From Monocercomonoides exilis (lineage: Eukaryota; Preaxostyla; Oxymonadida; Polymastigidae): DNA of 64,000 nt. Where the stretch lies: the NCBI GenBank assembly GCA_001643675.2, contig LSRY02000004.1, positions 1,969,501 through 2,033,500 on the forward strand. The letters are read 5' to 3'. The notes below the pieces were generated by a model. It did not search any database. It had not been told where the DNA came from and saw nothing but the letters and a program-made list of their open reading frames with translations. Shown here piece by piece: positions 22,501 through 32,256 of this stretch; positions within the stretch are counted from its first letter, which is position 1; every line of letters begins with the position of its first letter. Made by a program: the position numbers and the translations under genes.

Positions 22501-24064
22501 TCAGCGTGTGCTGTATCAGAAGCGGCTGAGAGAGAGGGAGAAGATGGAGAGGCTGAGGAACTGGAGGCAGAATCCAGAGAAAGTCCCAATCACATCGAAG
22601 AGGAGGGCAAAGGAGGAGAAGCAGGAAGAAGTGAATGAAGCAGAACAGCAAGTGGATGAGGTACAGAAGACAGAGGAAGGAGAACAAGAGAAAGCAGAAG
22701 AGACACAGAAGGAAGAAGTAGAAGGAGAGAAAGAGGAAGAGAATGAAGGTGAAGAACAGAAACCAGAAGAATTGCAAGAAGAGAAAGCAGAGGAGAAAGC
22801 AGAAGACGAAGTTTCTGAACAGAAAGGAGAAGAAGAAGCTGAAAAGAAAGAAGAAGAAGCAGAAGAGGAACAGAAAACAGAGAATGCTTCTGATGAAGAA
22901 AAGGAGGGCGCGAAAGAAGAAACCAAAGAAGAGGCTGAAGAAGAAGAAAAGGAAGAAAAGTCTGAAGCAGAAAAATCTGAAGAAGAAAAGACTGAAGATG
23001 AAGAAAAGGAAGAAGAAAAATCTGAAGCAGAAAAAGAAGAAGAAAAAGAAGAAGAAAAAGAAGAAGAAAAAGAAGAAGAAGAAAAGTCAGAAGAAGAAAA
23101 GACTGAAGAAGAAAAGTCAGAAGAAGAAAAGTCAGAAGAAGAAAAGTCAGAAGAAGAAAAGTCAGAAGAAGAAAAGTCAGAAGAAGAAAAGTCAGAAGAA
23201 GAAAAGTCAGAAGAAGAAAAAGAAGAAGAAAAGGAAGAAAAGTCAGAAGAAGAAAAGACTGAAGCAGAAAAAGAAGAAAAGTCCGAAGCAGAAAAAGAAG
23301 AAGAAAAATCTGAAGAAGAAGAGAAGTCAGAAGAAGAAAAATCTGAAGAAGAAAAGACTGAAGAAGAAAAGTCCGAAGAAGAAAAGTCTGAAGAAGAAAA
23401 AGAAGAAGAAAAGTCTGAAGCAGAAAAATCTGAAGAAGAAAAGACTGAAGATGAAGAAAAGGAAGAAGAAAAATCTGAAGAAGAAAAAGAAGAAGAAAAA
23501 GAAGAAGAAAAAGAAGAAGAAAAAGAAGAAGAAAAGACTGAAGAAGAAAAAGAAGAAGAAGAAAAGTCAGAAGAAGAAAAGACTGAAGAAGAAAAGTCAG
23601 AAGAAGAAAAATCTGAAGAAGAAGAAAAGGAAGAAAAGTCTGAAGCAGAAAAATCTGAAGAAGAAAAGACTGAAGATGAAGAAAAGGAAGAAGAAAAATC
23701 TGAAGAAGAAAAAGAAGAAGAAAAGTCTGAAGCAGAAAAAGAAGAAGAAGCATCAGACGAAGAACAGAATGAGGAGAAGGCTGAAGAGAAAGAGGAACAA
23801 AAAGAAAGTGAGGAGCCAAAAGACGAAAGTGAAGAAGAAGAAAAAACAGAAGAAAAAGAAAAAGAAGAGGATCAAACAGAGGAAGCAGAGTCAGAAGAGA
23901 AAGAAGCAACGAAAGAAACAGAAGAAGACACCTCATCTCAAAATGAGCAGAAGGAAGAGGAGAAGGAAGAGGAAGCAACAGCTGAAAGCTCAGAGGCAGC
24001 TGAGCAGAAAGAGGAAGAGGAGAAATCAGAAGAAGCGAAGGAGGCAGATGCTTCATCTTCATAG
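19575..24064 (+). CDS. Uncharacterised protein with coiled N-terminus, Ser/Pro-rich middle and Glu-Lys-Ser repeat tail
   Basis: Exons with matching phases: 19575-19577 (ATG alone), 19635-19727, 19788-19838, 19921-20002, 20087-20162, 20236-20382, 20515-24064 (1333 residues). I do not recognise a family. The N-terminal ~150 residues are helical and basic (SYRKRTQQRVLEYKAKQK, LEAEIAARKAM, AKIRLREAQEKQIEL), then come about 500 Ser/Pro/Thr-rich residues, a charged helix (KKMERFIQRKEREEQERM) and about 480 residues dominated by EEKSEEEK repeats. No membrane segment is seen. The short 5' exons depend on GT/AG choices made by phase; the ATG-only first exon is the weakest point. The terminal exon stays open for 3.5 kb, which supports real coding. 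A cytoskeletal or scaffold role is only a guess. The stop is TAG, showing that TAG terminates in this genome. Confidence 0.75.
22930..23760. repeat. GAAGAAGAAAAGTCA-type 15-bp coding tandem repeats
   Basis: Within the previous gene, blocks of GAAGAAGAAAAGTCT/A and GAAGAAGAAAAAGAA recur, with eight nearly perfect tandem units around 23,100-23,220. A longer block (KSEAEKSEEEKTEDEEKEEEK-like) appears three times, so larger segments were also duplicated. Confidence 0.9.
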
Positions 24065-24648
24065 ACTTGATTAGCACCTATCTCTCTTAAACACTCTGTC
24101 ACACTTTTTTCAAATAAAGCAAATGCTTTCTTTCTTCTTTGAATTTTAAATCTTCTTCTTTTATTTGTTATTGAAATATATGAATTTCCTATCTTTCATC
24201 ATCCGTTTATTGTTGTTTACTTGTCTCCTTTACTCACTTTACAACCGTTTTTTTATTTATTAACCATCACATTTAGCACACAAATGACTACACTTCTTTT
24301 AAGCTTGAAACAGCATGATCTTACTGACATTGACAAATACTGAGATATTTATTGTTTTCTTTTAAAAAGTCATTTTGGAAAAGTTGAAGACAAATGGAAG
24401 AAAAATAGGTGAAGCGATGATTGATAAAAAAACTGCGAGTTCAGAGCAAAAAGAAGGAACAAGAAAAGAGACAGTGATTAATACAAAAAAAATGTACTCA
24501 CAACATAAAAAAAACAAACAAACAAAGGAATTCAAATAATTGAAATGCAATGTGCGTGATTATAAACACCTTCATCTCCCAACAAAAAGAGCGCCATCCA
24601 TCTTCCTCACTCATCATTCGCATGCTGCTCCTCTGCCGCTTCTTCCCA
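24065..24648. other. Convergent intergenic region
   Basis: 3' region between two convergent genes. AT-rich, with AATAAAG near 24114 that could serve polyadenylation of the plus-strand gene. No gene seen. Confidence 0.55.
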
Positions 24649-27341
24649 TCAGGTTGATTTCTGCTCTTCCAGCTTTTCCTCGTGCTTTGTCAGTTTATCA
24701 TCTAGCTTATCTTCCAACCCAATTGATGTCTTCTCATCAACTTTTCTTACAACTTTCCTCAAGAAACTCGGAGTCTTATCGTCTTCTTCGCCTCCTTCTG
24801 GTTCTTCCTGTGGCTGCTCTGGCTGCTGCTCTTCCTGTGCTTCCTGTGCTTCTGGCTCTTCCTGCGTCTCTTGCGGAGGTTCCTCTTTCTCTTCTGTCTC
24901 CTGCGGCTCTTCCTCTTTTCCTTCCACTTCCAATCCCAACATCTCATAGAACTCCTTCTCAATGTCATCCAGCTCTTTCTCATCCACATTCTCTGGCTCT
25001 GGTTCTTCGCTCACTTCTCTCTTCTTCTGCTTAGCCGATGCAGGTGTGGCTGGAGGTCCCCCAATTGCAGCGACTGTCTGTGCTCCCATCAATCCAAGGC
25101 CAGCGCCTTCTCCCTCGGCAGCTGCACCGCCCATCCCTCCTCCTCCGCTCGAAGGTGTCAGAGGTGTCATTACTCTTCCACCGCTCGCACTGTCTGTTCT
25201 TCCTCCTCCGCTTTGCCTCTCCTTCAGCCTCTGCTCTTTGATGCGTGCATCCACATTCTTTTCTCTCTTGGCTTCTCTCTCCAGAACAGCCAGCAGATCA
25301 GACTTCTCCGTTGGCTGAAGTGTGCACAGCGAGTCTGACAGCTCGTGGATGTAGACTGTTCCGTCTGTTGCTCCTGTGGCCATGATCTTTCCGGTTGGAT
25401 GCAGCTCCAAGCACGCCAGGCCAATATCTGCAGATTCTGTCACCTGCAGCGACAGGATCTTTCCTTGGGTCATCATGTCCCACACATCCACCATACCGTT
25501 GTTCTTAGCTGTGTAGAACTGAGACGGCTTTGCAGGCGACCAGCAGCCAGCAGACATGTAAGTGCTGTCGAATGGGGTGGAGAGGATGGGCACTCTCAGA
25601 TCATCCATCCACAGCTTCGCTGTCCAGTCACCCACAGACAGGAAGAAGCGGGAATGCACTGGATTCCGCTGCACGGCATACACTGGGCCGATGTGGCCGA
25701 CGAAAGGCGTGCTCACTTTCTCTGCGGGCGTCTTGGACTTCTTGTTGCAGGAAAGAACAATACCTTCCTCAGTTCCCACCATAAATTTAGAGGGCTATTA
25801 AACATAAAGCAATATGAATGAAAGAAAATACAACACAAAGATTTAAATGATTCAAAATAATTCAAAATTGACAATATAAATAATCTCATTTAATAAAAAT
25901 TATATTTGCCATCATAATTTTTCTTTTGAAAATATTCATCACTTTCATGCATCAATTAAACTCAATCGCCTCATCACAAACCCCTAATGCAGGATCGTAA
26001 TCCATTGCTGTTCCTCCCATCTTGGCCAAGTTATTTCCTTTGTTCAAGATCTCCATTTCCTCGAGAGGCTCGCTGATCTTACGGATATCCCACCACTTGA
26101 CTGTGCCATCGCTCGAAATAGAAGCACACTCAGCTCCTGTTTTTGACTGGAGCCACTGCACCTTGTAAACAGGATCCTTGTGTGCCTTTTCGATCAACGA
26201 GGAATCGTAGGGGCTGTTTCCTTTACGAAGATCCCACAAAGCTGAATAAAATCAAAGAAAATTTTGTTTAAAGAGAAAATTTTTAATTTGAATAAAAACA
26301 AAATTCAGGATAAAATTGAAACTTTAATCAATAACAATCATTTCCCATACAAATTAACCCATTGTAGCAACCACCGACAAGGGTGTGAGAGTCTTTCAAG
26401 TTATATTCCAGGCAGCACAGAGAAGACAATGGAGTTAAATCAAACTAAATTTTGTAATAAATAATTATTTAGCGAATAATAGAGAAAATTATCATAATAA
26501 AAAGCAAATTTTCTTTATTTATTTCGAAAAAAAATATTTTACAAACCACTGGATAGTTAGGATTGTTAATATCCCAAACATGGCTGACCATTGGCATGTC
26601 AATTGATGTTTTTTGAAACTTTAAAACAGAATATGCAACAGCAATCTTGCTGCGCTCATCTGGATGGAATGATACGCAACGTGCCCATCTATTTGATGAT
26701 GCATAAGGATCTCTCAAAACAGCAGTTATAATCGCGCTTGCGGGATCAGTTGAAGTATCTTCAAGATAATCATCAAAGTATTTTTGATAAATATCGAGCG
26801 AAAGGTTTTGATTCAAAATTGTTGTTGTATCCTTCGTTCGCCCAAGAAGTTGAAGCAAAAAGTTTTCATCTCTCTCGACCTTTTTTGTTAAAATTTTCAA
26901 ATAGCAAAATTTGAAATAAATGAAAGCTAAAAGGCTTCATGCTTCAAAAATTTACCACACTTTTTTCCGAAACATATTTAAATGATCAGGTTCGGTTGGG
27001 TCGATATCCTTTGGCCAGCCACCCTCCAAATGAAGCATTCCTCTTGATGCAGATTCAATTCTCTCAGGATTGACTTCATGCTCGCTCATCTCATGCACAT
27101 TTTGTACTCCCTCAGAAACAATAGTGGTTTGAATATATTTTTGCTGGCGAGCTGGATTTGGCTTTCCCTCAAATAAAAGATCAGGGCCGCAAAAAGTAAA
27201 TGCACAATGACGGCCTGAAAGAAGATTTGACAAAGAAACATTAAATACATAACAACAACATGAAAATTAAAAATGGAAACAATTAATTTGTTTCAAACCG
27301 AATTCCTTTCTTCTACGGGCAAATGGATAAATAATTTCCAT
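24649..27341 (-). CDS. DNAI2: Axonemal outer-arm dynein intermediate chain 2 (WD-repeat)
   Basis: Six exons reconstructed by homology and phase: 27341-27299, 27214-26961, 26879-26547, 26444-26351, 26241-25982, 25794-24649 (709 residues). Conserved landmarks in order: MEIIYPFARRRKEFG, MSEHEVNPERIE, LEGGWPKDIDP, FRKKVERDENF, KIAVAYSVLKFQ, GGCYNGLISLWDLRKG, HKDPVYKVQWLQSKTG, DGTVKWWDIRK, KFMVGTEEGIVLSCN, GHIGPVYAVQRNP, VGDWTAKLW. The WD repeats form the propeller that binds the dynein heavy chains and anchors the outer arm on the doublet microtubule. The human protein is about 605 residues; the excess is a C-terminal tail (about residues 510-709) rich in Gly then Glu/Pro/Gln. Its presence means motile flagella. 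It is head-to-head with eS17 over about 140-160 bp. Confidence 0.95.
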
Positions 27342-27483
27342 CAAACCGATTTAACTATTGTATATGGGAAATATGATCGATAATCTTCAAAAATAGTTAT
27401 CATTACAAAATTTTCATAAGTCGACTGCAGTGAACATTACTATATTGTTTATTCAACTTGTTCATTTTTCATTTTTATAATGA
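27342..27483. promoter_or_regulatory. Shared divergent promoter region, DNAI2 / eS17
   Basis: The only DNA between two divergently transcribed genes, so both promoters must lie here or inside the genes. AT-rich; I recognise no specific factor site. Confidence 0.5.
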
Positions 27484-27505
27484 ATGGTATGATCAAAAAT
27501 ATCTG

Positions 27506-28179
27506 ATGGTATGAATTTGTTTTGTAGCGTGCTAATTCGATATTTAAAATGCAAATTGCTAAATTTATTTCTAAATTAATTATTTGCAATAGGGTCGTGT
27601 TCGTAATAAGGCTGTCAAGAAAGCTGCTCGCGTCATAATTGAAAAATATTATCCTCGTCTTACAAACGATTTCCAGGTCAACAAGCGCGTTTGTGAACAA
27701 GTTGCTATCATTTCATCTAAACGTCTTCGCAACAAAATCGCTGGATTTTTGACTCATCTTATGACAAGAATTGAGAAAGTTTGTCGCATTTTCTGATATT
27801 AGATGCTTTAATGTAATTTTTGTTTTTGATAAAATTAATTAATTTAAAACGAAATGCATTCGCTTATTATTTGTATTATTTACAATAATAGGGTCCAGTG
27901 CACGGAATTTCTCTGAAAATGCAAGAAGAAGAACGTGAAAAACGCGACAACTATTGCCCAGAAGTGTCTGAGGTTAAGACCGAAGGCATTGAAGTTGACA
28001 AGACAACCATGAACATGTTGCACCAAATTGGAATGGGACGCATTCCAGGCGTTGTTCGCTCTTTGCCTGTAACTGATTTAAGACGCAAGAAGGGAGCTGC
28101 TCCTCAACGTGGTGCTCCTCAAAAAAACGCCTCACAGAAATCAGCAAAGCCTGCACAAAATAAACCAGCACGCAAGTAA
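27506..28179 (+). CDS. RPS17: 40S ribosomal protein eS17
   Basis: Exons: ATG alone at 27506-27508 (an equally good ATG-GTATGA sits at 27484-27486), 27593-27778, 27892-28179; 158 residues. The second exon starts [20 protein letters not shown] and includes [20 protein letters not shown]; the third starts [15 protein letters not shown] and includes [11 protein letters not shown]. These match eS17 almost residue for residue. The C-terminus has an extra ~20 residues rich in Lys, Ala, Gln and Pro. The protein sits in the head of the small ribosomal subunit. The first intron follows the start codon directly, so the whole first coding exon is the ATG. Confidence 0.95.
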
Positions 28180-28387
28180 ATAAGCTGCTAGATTATTTTG
28201 TTTTTACATTTCTCTTTTGAACCACCCATCTAAATCTATAACACTTCTATTATGATCTCGTTCTGCTTTCTTGTGTCATAAAGAAAAATTGGATTAAGCA
28301 AGTTAGAAACATTAAATATTAAAAAAATGCGAAGTGATTTAAATGTTGTGAAGTGGAAGAAAATTATTATAAAAATTTTGTAATTAT
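28180..28387. other. Convergent 3' spacer, eS17 / EFG1
   Basis: 208 bp between the stop codons of two convergent genes. No gene seen; it must contain both polyadenylation regions. Confidence 0.5.
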
Positions 28388-29118
28388 TCAAAGGAAAAAA
28401 TCATCATCTTTCGCGAAAGAATCTTCAGAATCTTTAGCTTTCTTTTCTTTCGTTTCTGCAGGTATTGATTGAATCGGAGTTTGACTTGAAAGCGATGCTT
28501 TTATTTGTTGAATGATTTTTTTGGTAAATTCTTCTCTTTCTTTCAACTCCTGCTCAGTCATGCTCTGCGATGGGAAAAGAGAGCGATATTTTTGAGTTTG
28601 CGGATAATTCTTAAAAAACAAATTTATTGAAAATAATTCTTATTTCGAATGAAAAAATTCAAACTTTAATATATAACTCATAGTCTTTGTATTGAGAAAT
28701 AAGTTGATGACATTCTGCTTCTGTCTGCGGTACCGGTAATGCGGTTTCTTGTTTTAGTTGCGGAACGCGCTCAGCAGCAAAATCTTTCTCATATCTTTTA
28801 AGCTGTTCCAATCTTTTTTGAACTTTGCGAAGTTCTTCAAAATAATAGATGTAAAGTAAAATAAAAGATAAAACGCATACCCACAAATTTGACACCTCTA
28901 TATTTGGATTGTATTTTTTTAATTTTTTCATTCGTTGTCCTTTCTGAAACGCGAGCTTTCAATTCTTCAATTTGCTCTTGAAGTTCAAGTCTCATTTTTT
29001 CTGTCAGTCCTTCTTTTTTCTTTAGAAGACGTTCCGCGTCTCTTATTCTATTTTTTATTGATTTTTTTGCCTTTGAGTTAGGTCTTTTCGTTCTATGATT
29101 CACTTTTGTTGTTTTCAT
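28388..29118 (-). CDS. EFG1: rRNA-processing protein EFG1 (DUF2361 family)
   Basis: Three exons: 29118-28881, 28834-28665, 28609-28388 (209 residues). The protein is a basic coiled coil: SIKNRIRDAERLLKKKEGL, then KIQSKYRGVKFVELRKVQKR after splicing in phase 1, LEQLKRYEKDFAAERV, and an acidic-ended tail (DSEDSFAKDDDFFL). The IRDxERLLKK segment and the KY-x-x-VKF-x-E-x-x-K junction are the EFG1 signatures. In yeast Efg1 is a nucleolar factor needed for early 18S rRNA processing. Length agrees with the family (about 200-230). The start is the ATG at 29118; a TTG-led extension upstream is not used. Confidence 0.85.
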
Positions 29119-29202
29119 ATAAGAATACAATTTATTATGGTGCAAATTATTTATATTTTTAAAATTTTCATTATCGTTTAATTTGTAATTGAAGAGAGGA
29201 GA
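29119..29202. promoter_or_regulatory. 84-bp shared divergent promoter region, EFG1 / hexokinase
   Basis: Start codons of two divergent genes are only 84 bp apart. AT-rich with no recognisable motif. Very small space for two promoters and two 5' UTRs. Confidence 0.5.
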
Positions 29203-31429
29203 ATGGAATCGCTTATACTGTCTTATGACTTTGATATTCGAAATTCGAGGCCAATCATCGAAAAGTTTCTTGCCGCAATGGAAGATGGACTTGTTGGGAA
29301 GCCAAGCACAATGCCAATGATTCCCTGTTTTACAGATGTGCCAACGGGTAATGAAGAAGGAGTGTTTTTGTCCATTGACTTTGGCGGGACAAATTTAAGG
29401 TGCATGCTTTTAAAAATTGAAAATAGAAAAATAGTTGATGTGAAACAAAAAAAAGTAACTATTGATAAAAAGACCCCAACTGGCGAGCTACTGTTTTCTA
29501 CAATCGCAAAATTTATTGAATCATTTGTTGAAGAAAATGCTGCTCATATTCAACTTAGACCAAATAGGATTCTTCCTGCTGGATTCAGCTTTTCTTTTCC
29601 AATTCACCAAACCCATATCAGTTCTGGAAGGCTTTTATACTGGGGTAAAGGCTTTGTTGCAACTGGCGTGCAAGGACAAGATGTGATACAGTTGTTACAT
29701 GCAGAATTGGATAAGCGTGGTCTGAATTGGATTAGAGTTGTTGCTTTATGCAATGATACTGTTGGAACAATGGCTTCCCTAGGAGTTGAAGATCCTGAAA
29801 CATGCATTGGCGTTATTCTTGGAACCGGCACAAATGCATGTTACAGAGAGAAAGTGAGTAATGTGACAAAAATTCAGGCACTGCGGCAAAAAGAGGAAGA
29901 AGAGCTTGCGAGGATGGGTCGTGAAGAGCCATATCGACCATCTCCTCCAGAATCTTCAGATTTTATGGCCATAAATACAGAATGGGGAGGTTTTACAGGA
30001 TTCCCGATGACAGCAGAAGATGATGCAATCTATGCAAAAACACAGAAATTTGGAGAGCAGCGATTTGAAAAGCAGACATCTGGTAAATATTTGCCAATGA
30101 TAGCACGAAAGTGCGTGAGGAAGGCGATTAAGAACGGATGGATCTTTAAAGATATTATGCAGAAGGGATATTTGAAGTGGGATGAAGCCGAAGAGCTGAC
30201 GCCTGTGGAGATGTCGCAGGTGCACTTTGACGAAACGCCTGATTTGTCGAAAGCGAAAGATATTATCCTCCACTTTTTTGGAGAGGCAGGAAAGCTGATA
30301 CCAAAGGAAATGCTCAAAACAGAAGATGTGGCCATGGTGCGTCGCCTGTTTGCAGCAATTGTCACCAGAAGCGCAAAGTTTATTGGTTTGGATTGTTGAA
30401 TATTTTTCTGATTGATAGCTTTTTATTTTATTGTTATTCTGTATCGTGAAAATTGTTACTAAAATATGAAACAAAAAATCTTGATACATTTCTCCGTCGA
30501 ATATTTTTGCTTATATTTTACTGTAATTTCATTCTTTTAAAAAATAATATTGTTCAGGTGTTGCACTGGCAGCTGTTGTCGTCCGCATTCTGATGCATGT
30601 CAATCCAAACATCGCTCGCATTCGCATCGCAGCCGACGGCTCGGTTCTGCGCGGATACCGCGACTTTCTGCCACACTCGCAGCGAGCCCTTGAAATTGCA
30701 CTTGAGGCATACCTCTCTCCACGCGCCAACCTACCAAAAATGGAAATGGATGAAGATATTCCCTCATTATCATCATCATCTTCGTCTTCTTCTTCTTCTT
30801 CGGCTGTCACATTCGCACAGCATCCAATTGCTTCATATGGGCCAAGTGAGTCTGCCTTCCCATCTTCGTCTTTTCCTCCGTCTATTCAGTCTCCCACGAC
30901 TTCCTCCCAACTTCCATCATCCTCTCCTTTTTCTTCTCCTCTTTTTGTCTCAATGCCTCAGACATCAAATTCTGCCACACCTTCATCCATGTCTTCCTCA
31001 TCCATTGCACAATCATCAATGGTGCAGTTGTCTTCCACAGCGTTTGCGAAGGAGCACCAATCTTCAATTCACCAGCCGCCTTTCAATCCATCGCTCTTCG
31101 GATCGTTGGAGCCTTCTTCCATCTCATCATCTGACTCTTCAGGACTGATCTCTTCAGACAACTCTTTGTTTAGCAAACAAGAAACTTCATCATCATCATC
31201 TTCTTCTTCCTCATCTCCCTGCTCTGCCTCTTCCTCATTCACAACAGCCGGCACAGTCGAGCCGTCCTTCTCGCCTGTGCTTCCCACTGCATCGCTGGTG
31301 TCTTCTGTCCAGTCATCCTCTGTCCACATTCCTCAAGTGCTTATCACAGCCACCACTGATGGGAGCGGCGTGGGTGTCGGCATCATCGCAGCTGTGCAGA
31401 CAATGCTGGCAGAGTCGCAGTCATATTGA
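29203..31429 (+). CDS. Hexokinase with large Ser-rich insertion near the C-terminus
   Basis: Two exons, 29203-30385 and 30558-31429, joined in phase 1 (684 residues). It phosphorylates glucose or other hexoses with ATP, the entry step of glycolysis, in the cytosol. Motifs: SIDFGGTNLR (phosphate 1), FSFSFPIHQ and GKGF (sugar binding), CNDTVGTMAS with the catalytic Asp, ILGTGTNACY (phosphate 2), NTEWGGF, and after the intron RIRIAADGSVLRGYRDF and the final DGSGVGVGIIAAV (adenosine site). A family member usually has about 450-500 residues. The excess is about 186 Ser-rich residues (30764-31321) placed between the helix after GYRDF and the last conserved strand. Both flanks are well conserved and the frame is open, so the insert is most likely translated as a surface loop; an unrecognised intron is less likely. 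Low intron number and the head-to-head spacing to EFG1 are typical of the area. Confidence 0.93.
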
Positions 31430-31891
31430 TGCTGCTGAATGCAAAGAGAAAAAGAAAGAGGAAATGAAATGATATAATTAGAAATGAAATGAAAACTTGA
31501 TGTCTTTTTTTGCAATTTTTTCCGTTCATACGAAGATTCTTCGTTTTTGTCTGTGTTGAATTTTCATTTTTTGACATTGAGAATATTTCCATTCTTTCAT
31601 TCTTTCTTTCTTTCTCGCAGCAGCAGCATTCACTCATTCAATGCATTTTTGGCTTATGTGCGTTGAGTTTATTCCTTCATCTTATTAGTTGAACTTTCTC
31701 TTATTTCCTTTCATATTTTGCTATTTATATTACAATATATTCTGTCTTTAAGATTCCTCAAACTTTGCACTTGTTCATCCTTCGTTCTTAATTCAAAAAT
31801 GTTTGAATTGCCTTGCAACACACATATTATTTTACGTTTTTCATTTCTTTAAGCAATACTATTATGTAACATTATCTTTCATATCACAGAA

Positions 31892-31922
<31 letters not shown>

Positions 31923-32256
31923 AACAAGAAATAAAGACATTTTATAATAAAGACTGAAGTAATCTCTTTGGACAATTATTTGCCCAAGGCCTCACTAACA
32001 TTTCTGTTGGCTGAAGAAGGAAAAAAAAAATTAAAATCAAAATGAAAATGCAGAATTAAAAGGGAAAGAGAAAGAAATAATAACTCCATTTATATCCTCA
32101 ACCAGACAATCGATAGAACAAAAATACTTACACCAAAACAGAATAATGTCAAAACAACAAGATAATAAAATAACATCAGAAATAAAAAGCTAAAAAATTA
32201 AGACAACGAATATGTATGAGAACAAGTATAACATAAGAACATCAATGACCAATTTT
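31430..32256. other. Convergent intergenic region with (GA)n
   Basis: 827 bp between convergent genes. (GA)n at about 31889-31917, AT-rich elsewhere; possible polyadenylation signals of both genes. No gene seen. Confidence 0.55.

Noticed and set aside
22590-24077. 495-codon Leu/Phe-rich frame on the minus strand and 443-codon Lys-rich frame on the plus strand
   Set aside because: Shadows of the GAA/AAG repeats in the Glu-rich exon. Low-complexity repeats leave several frames open without coding.
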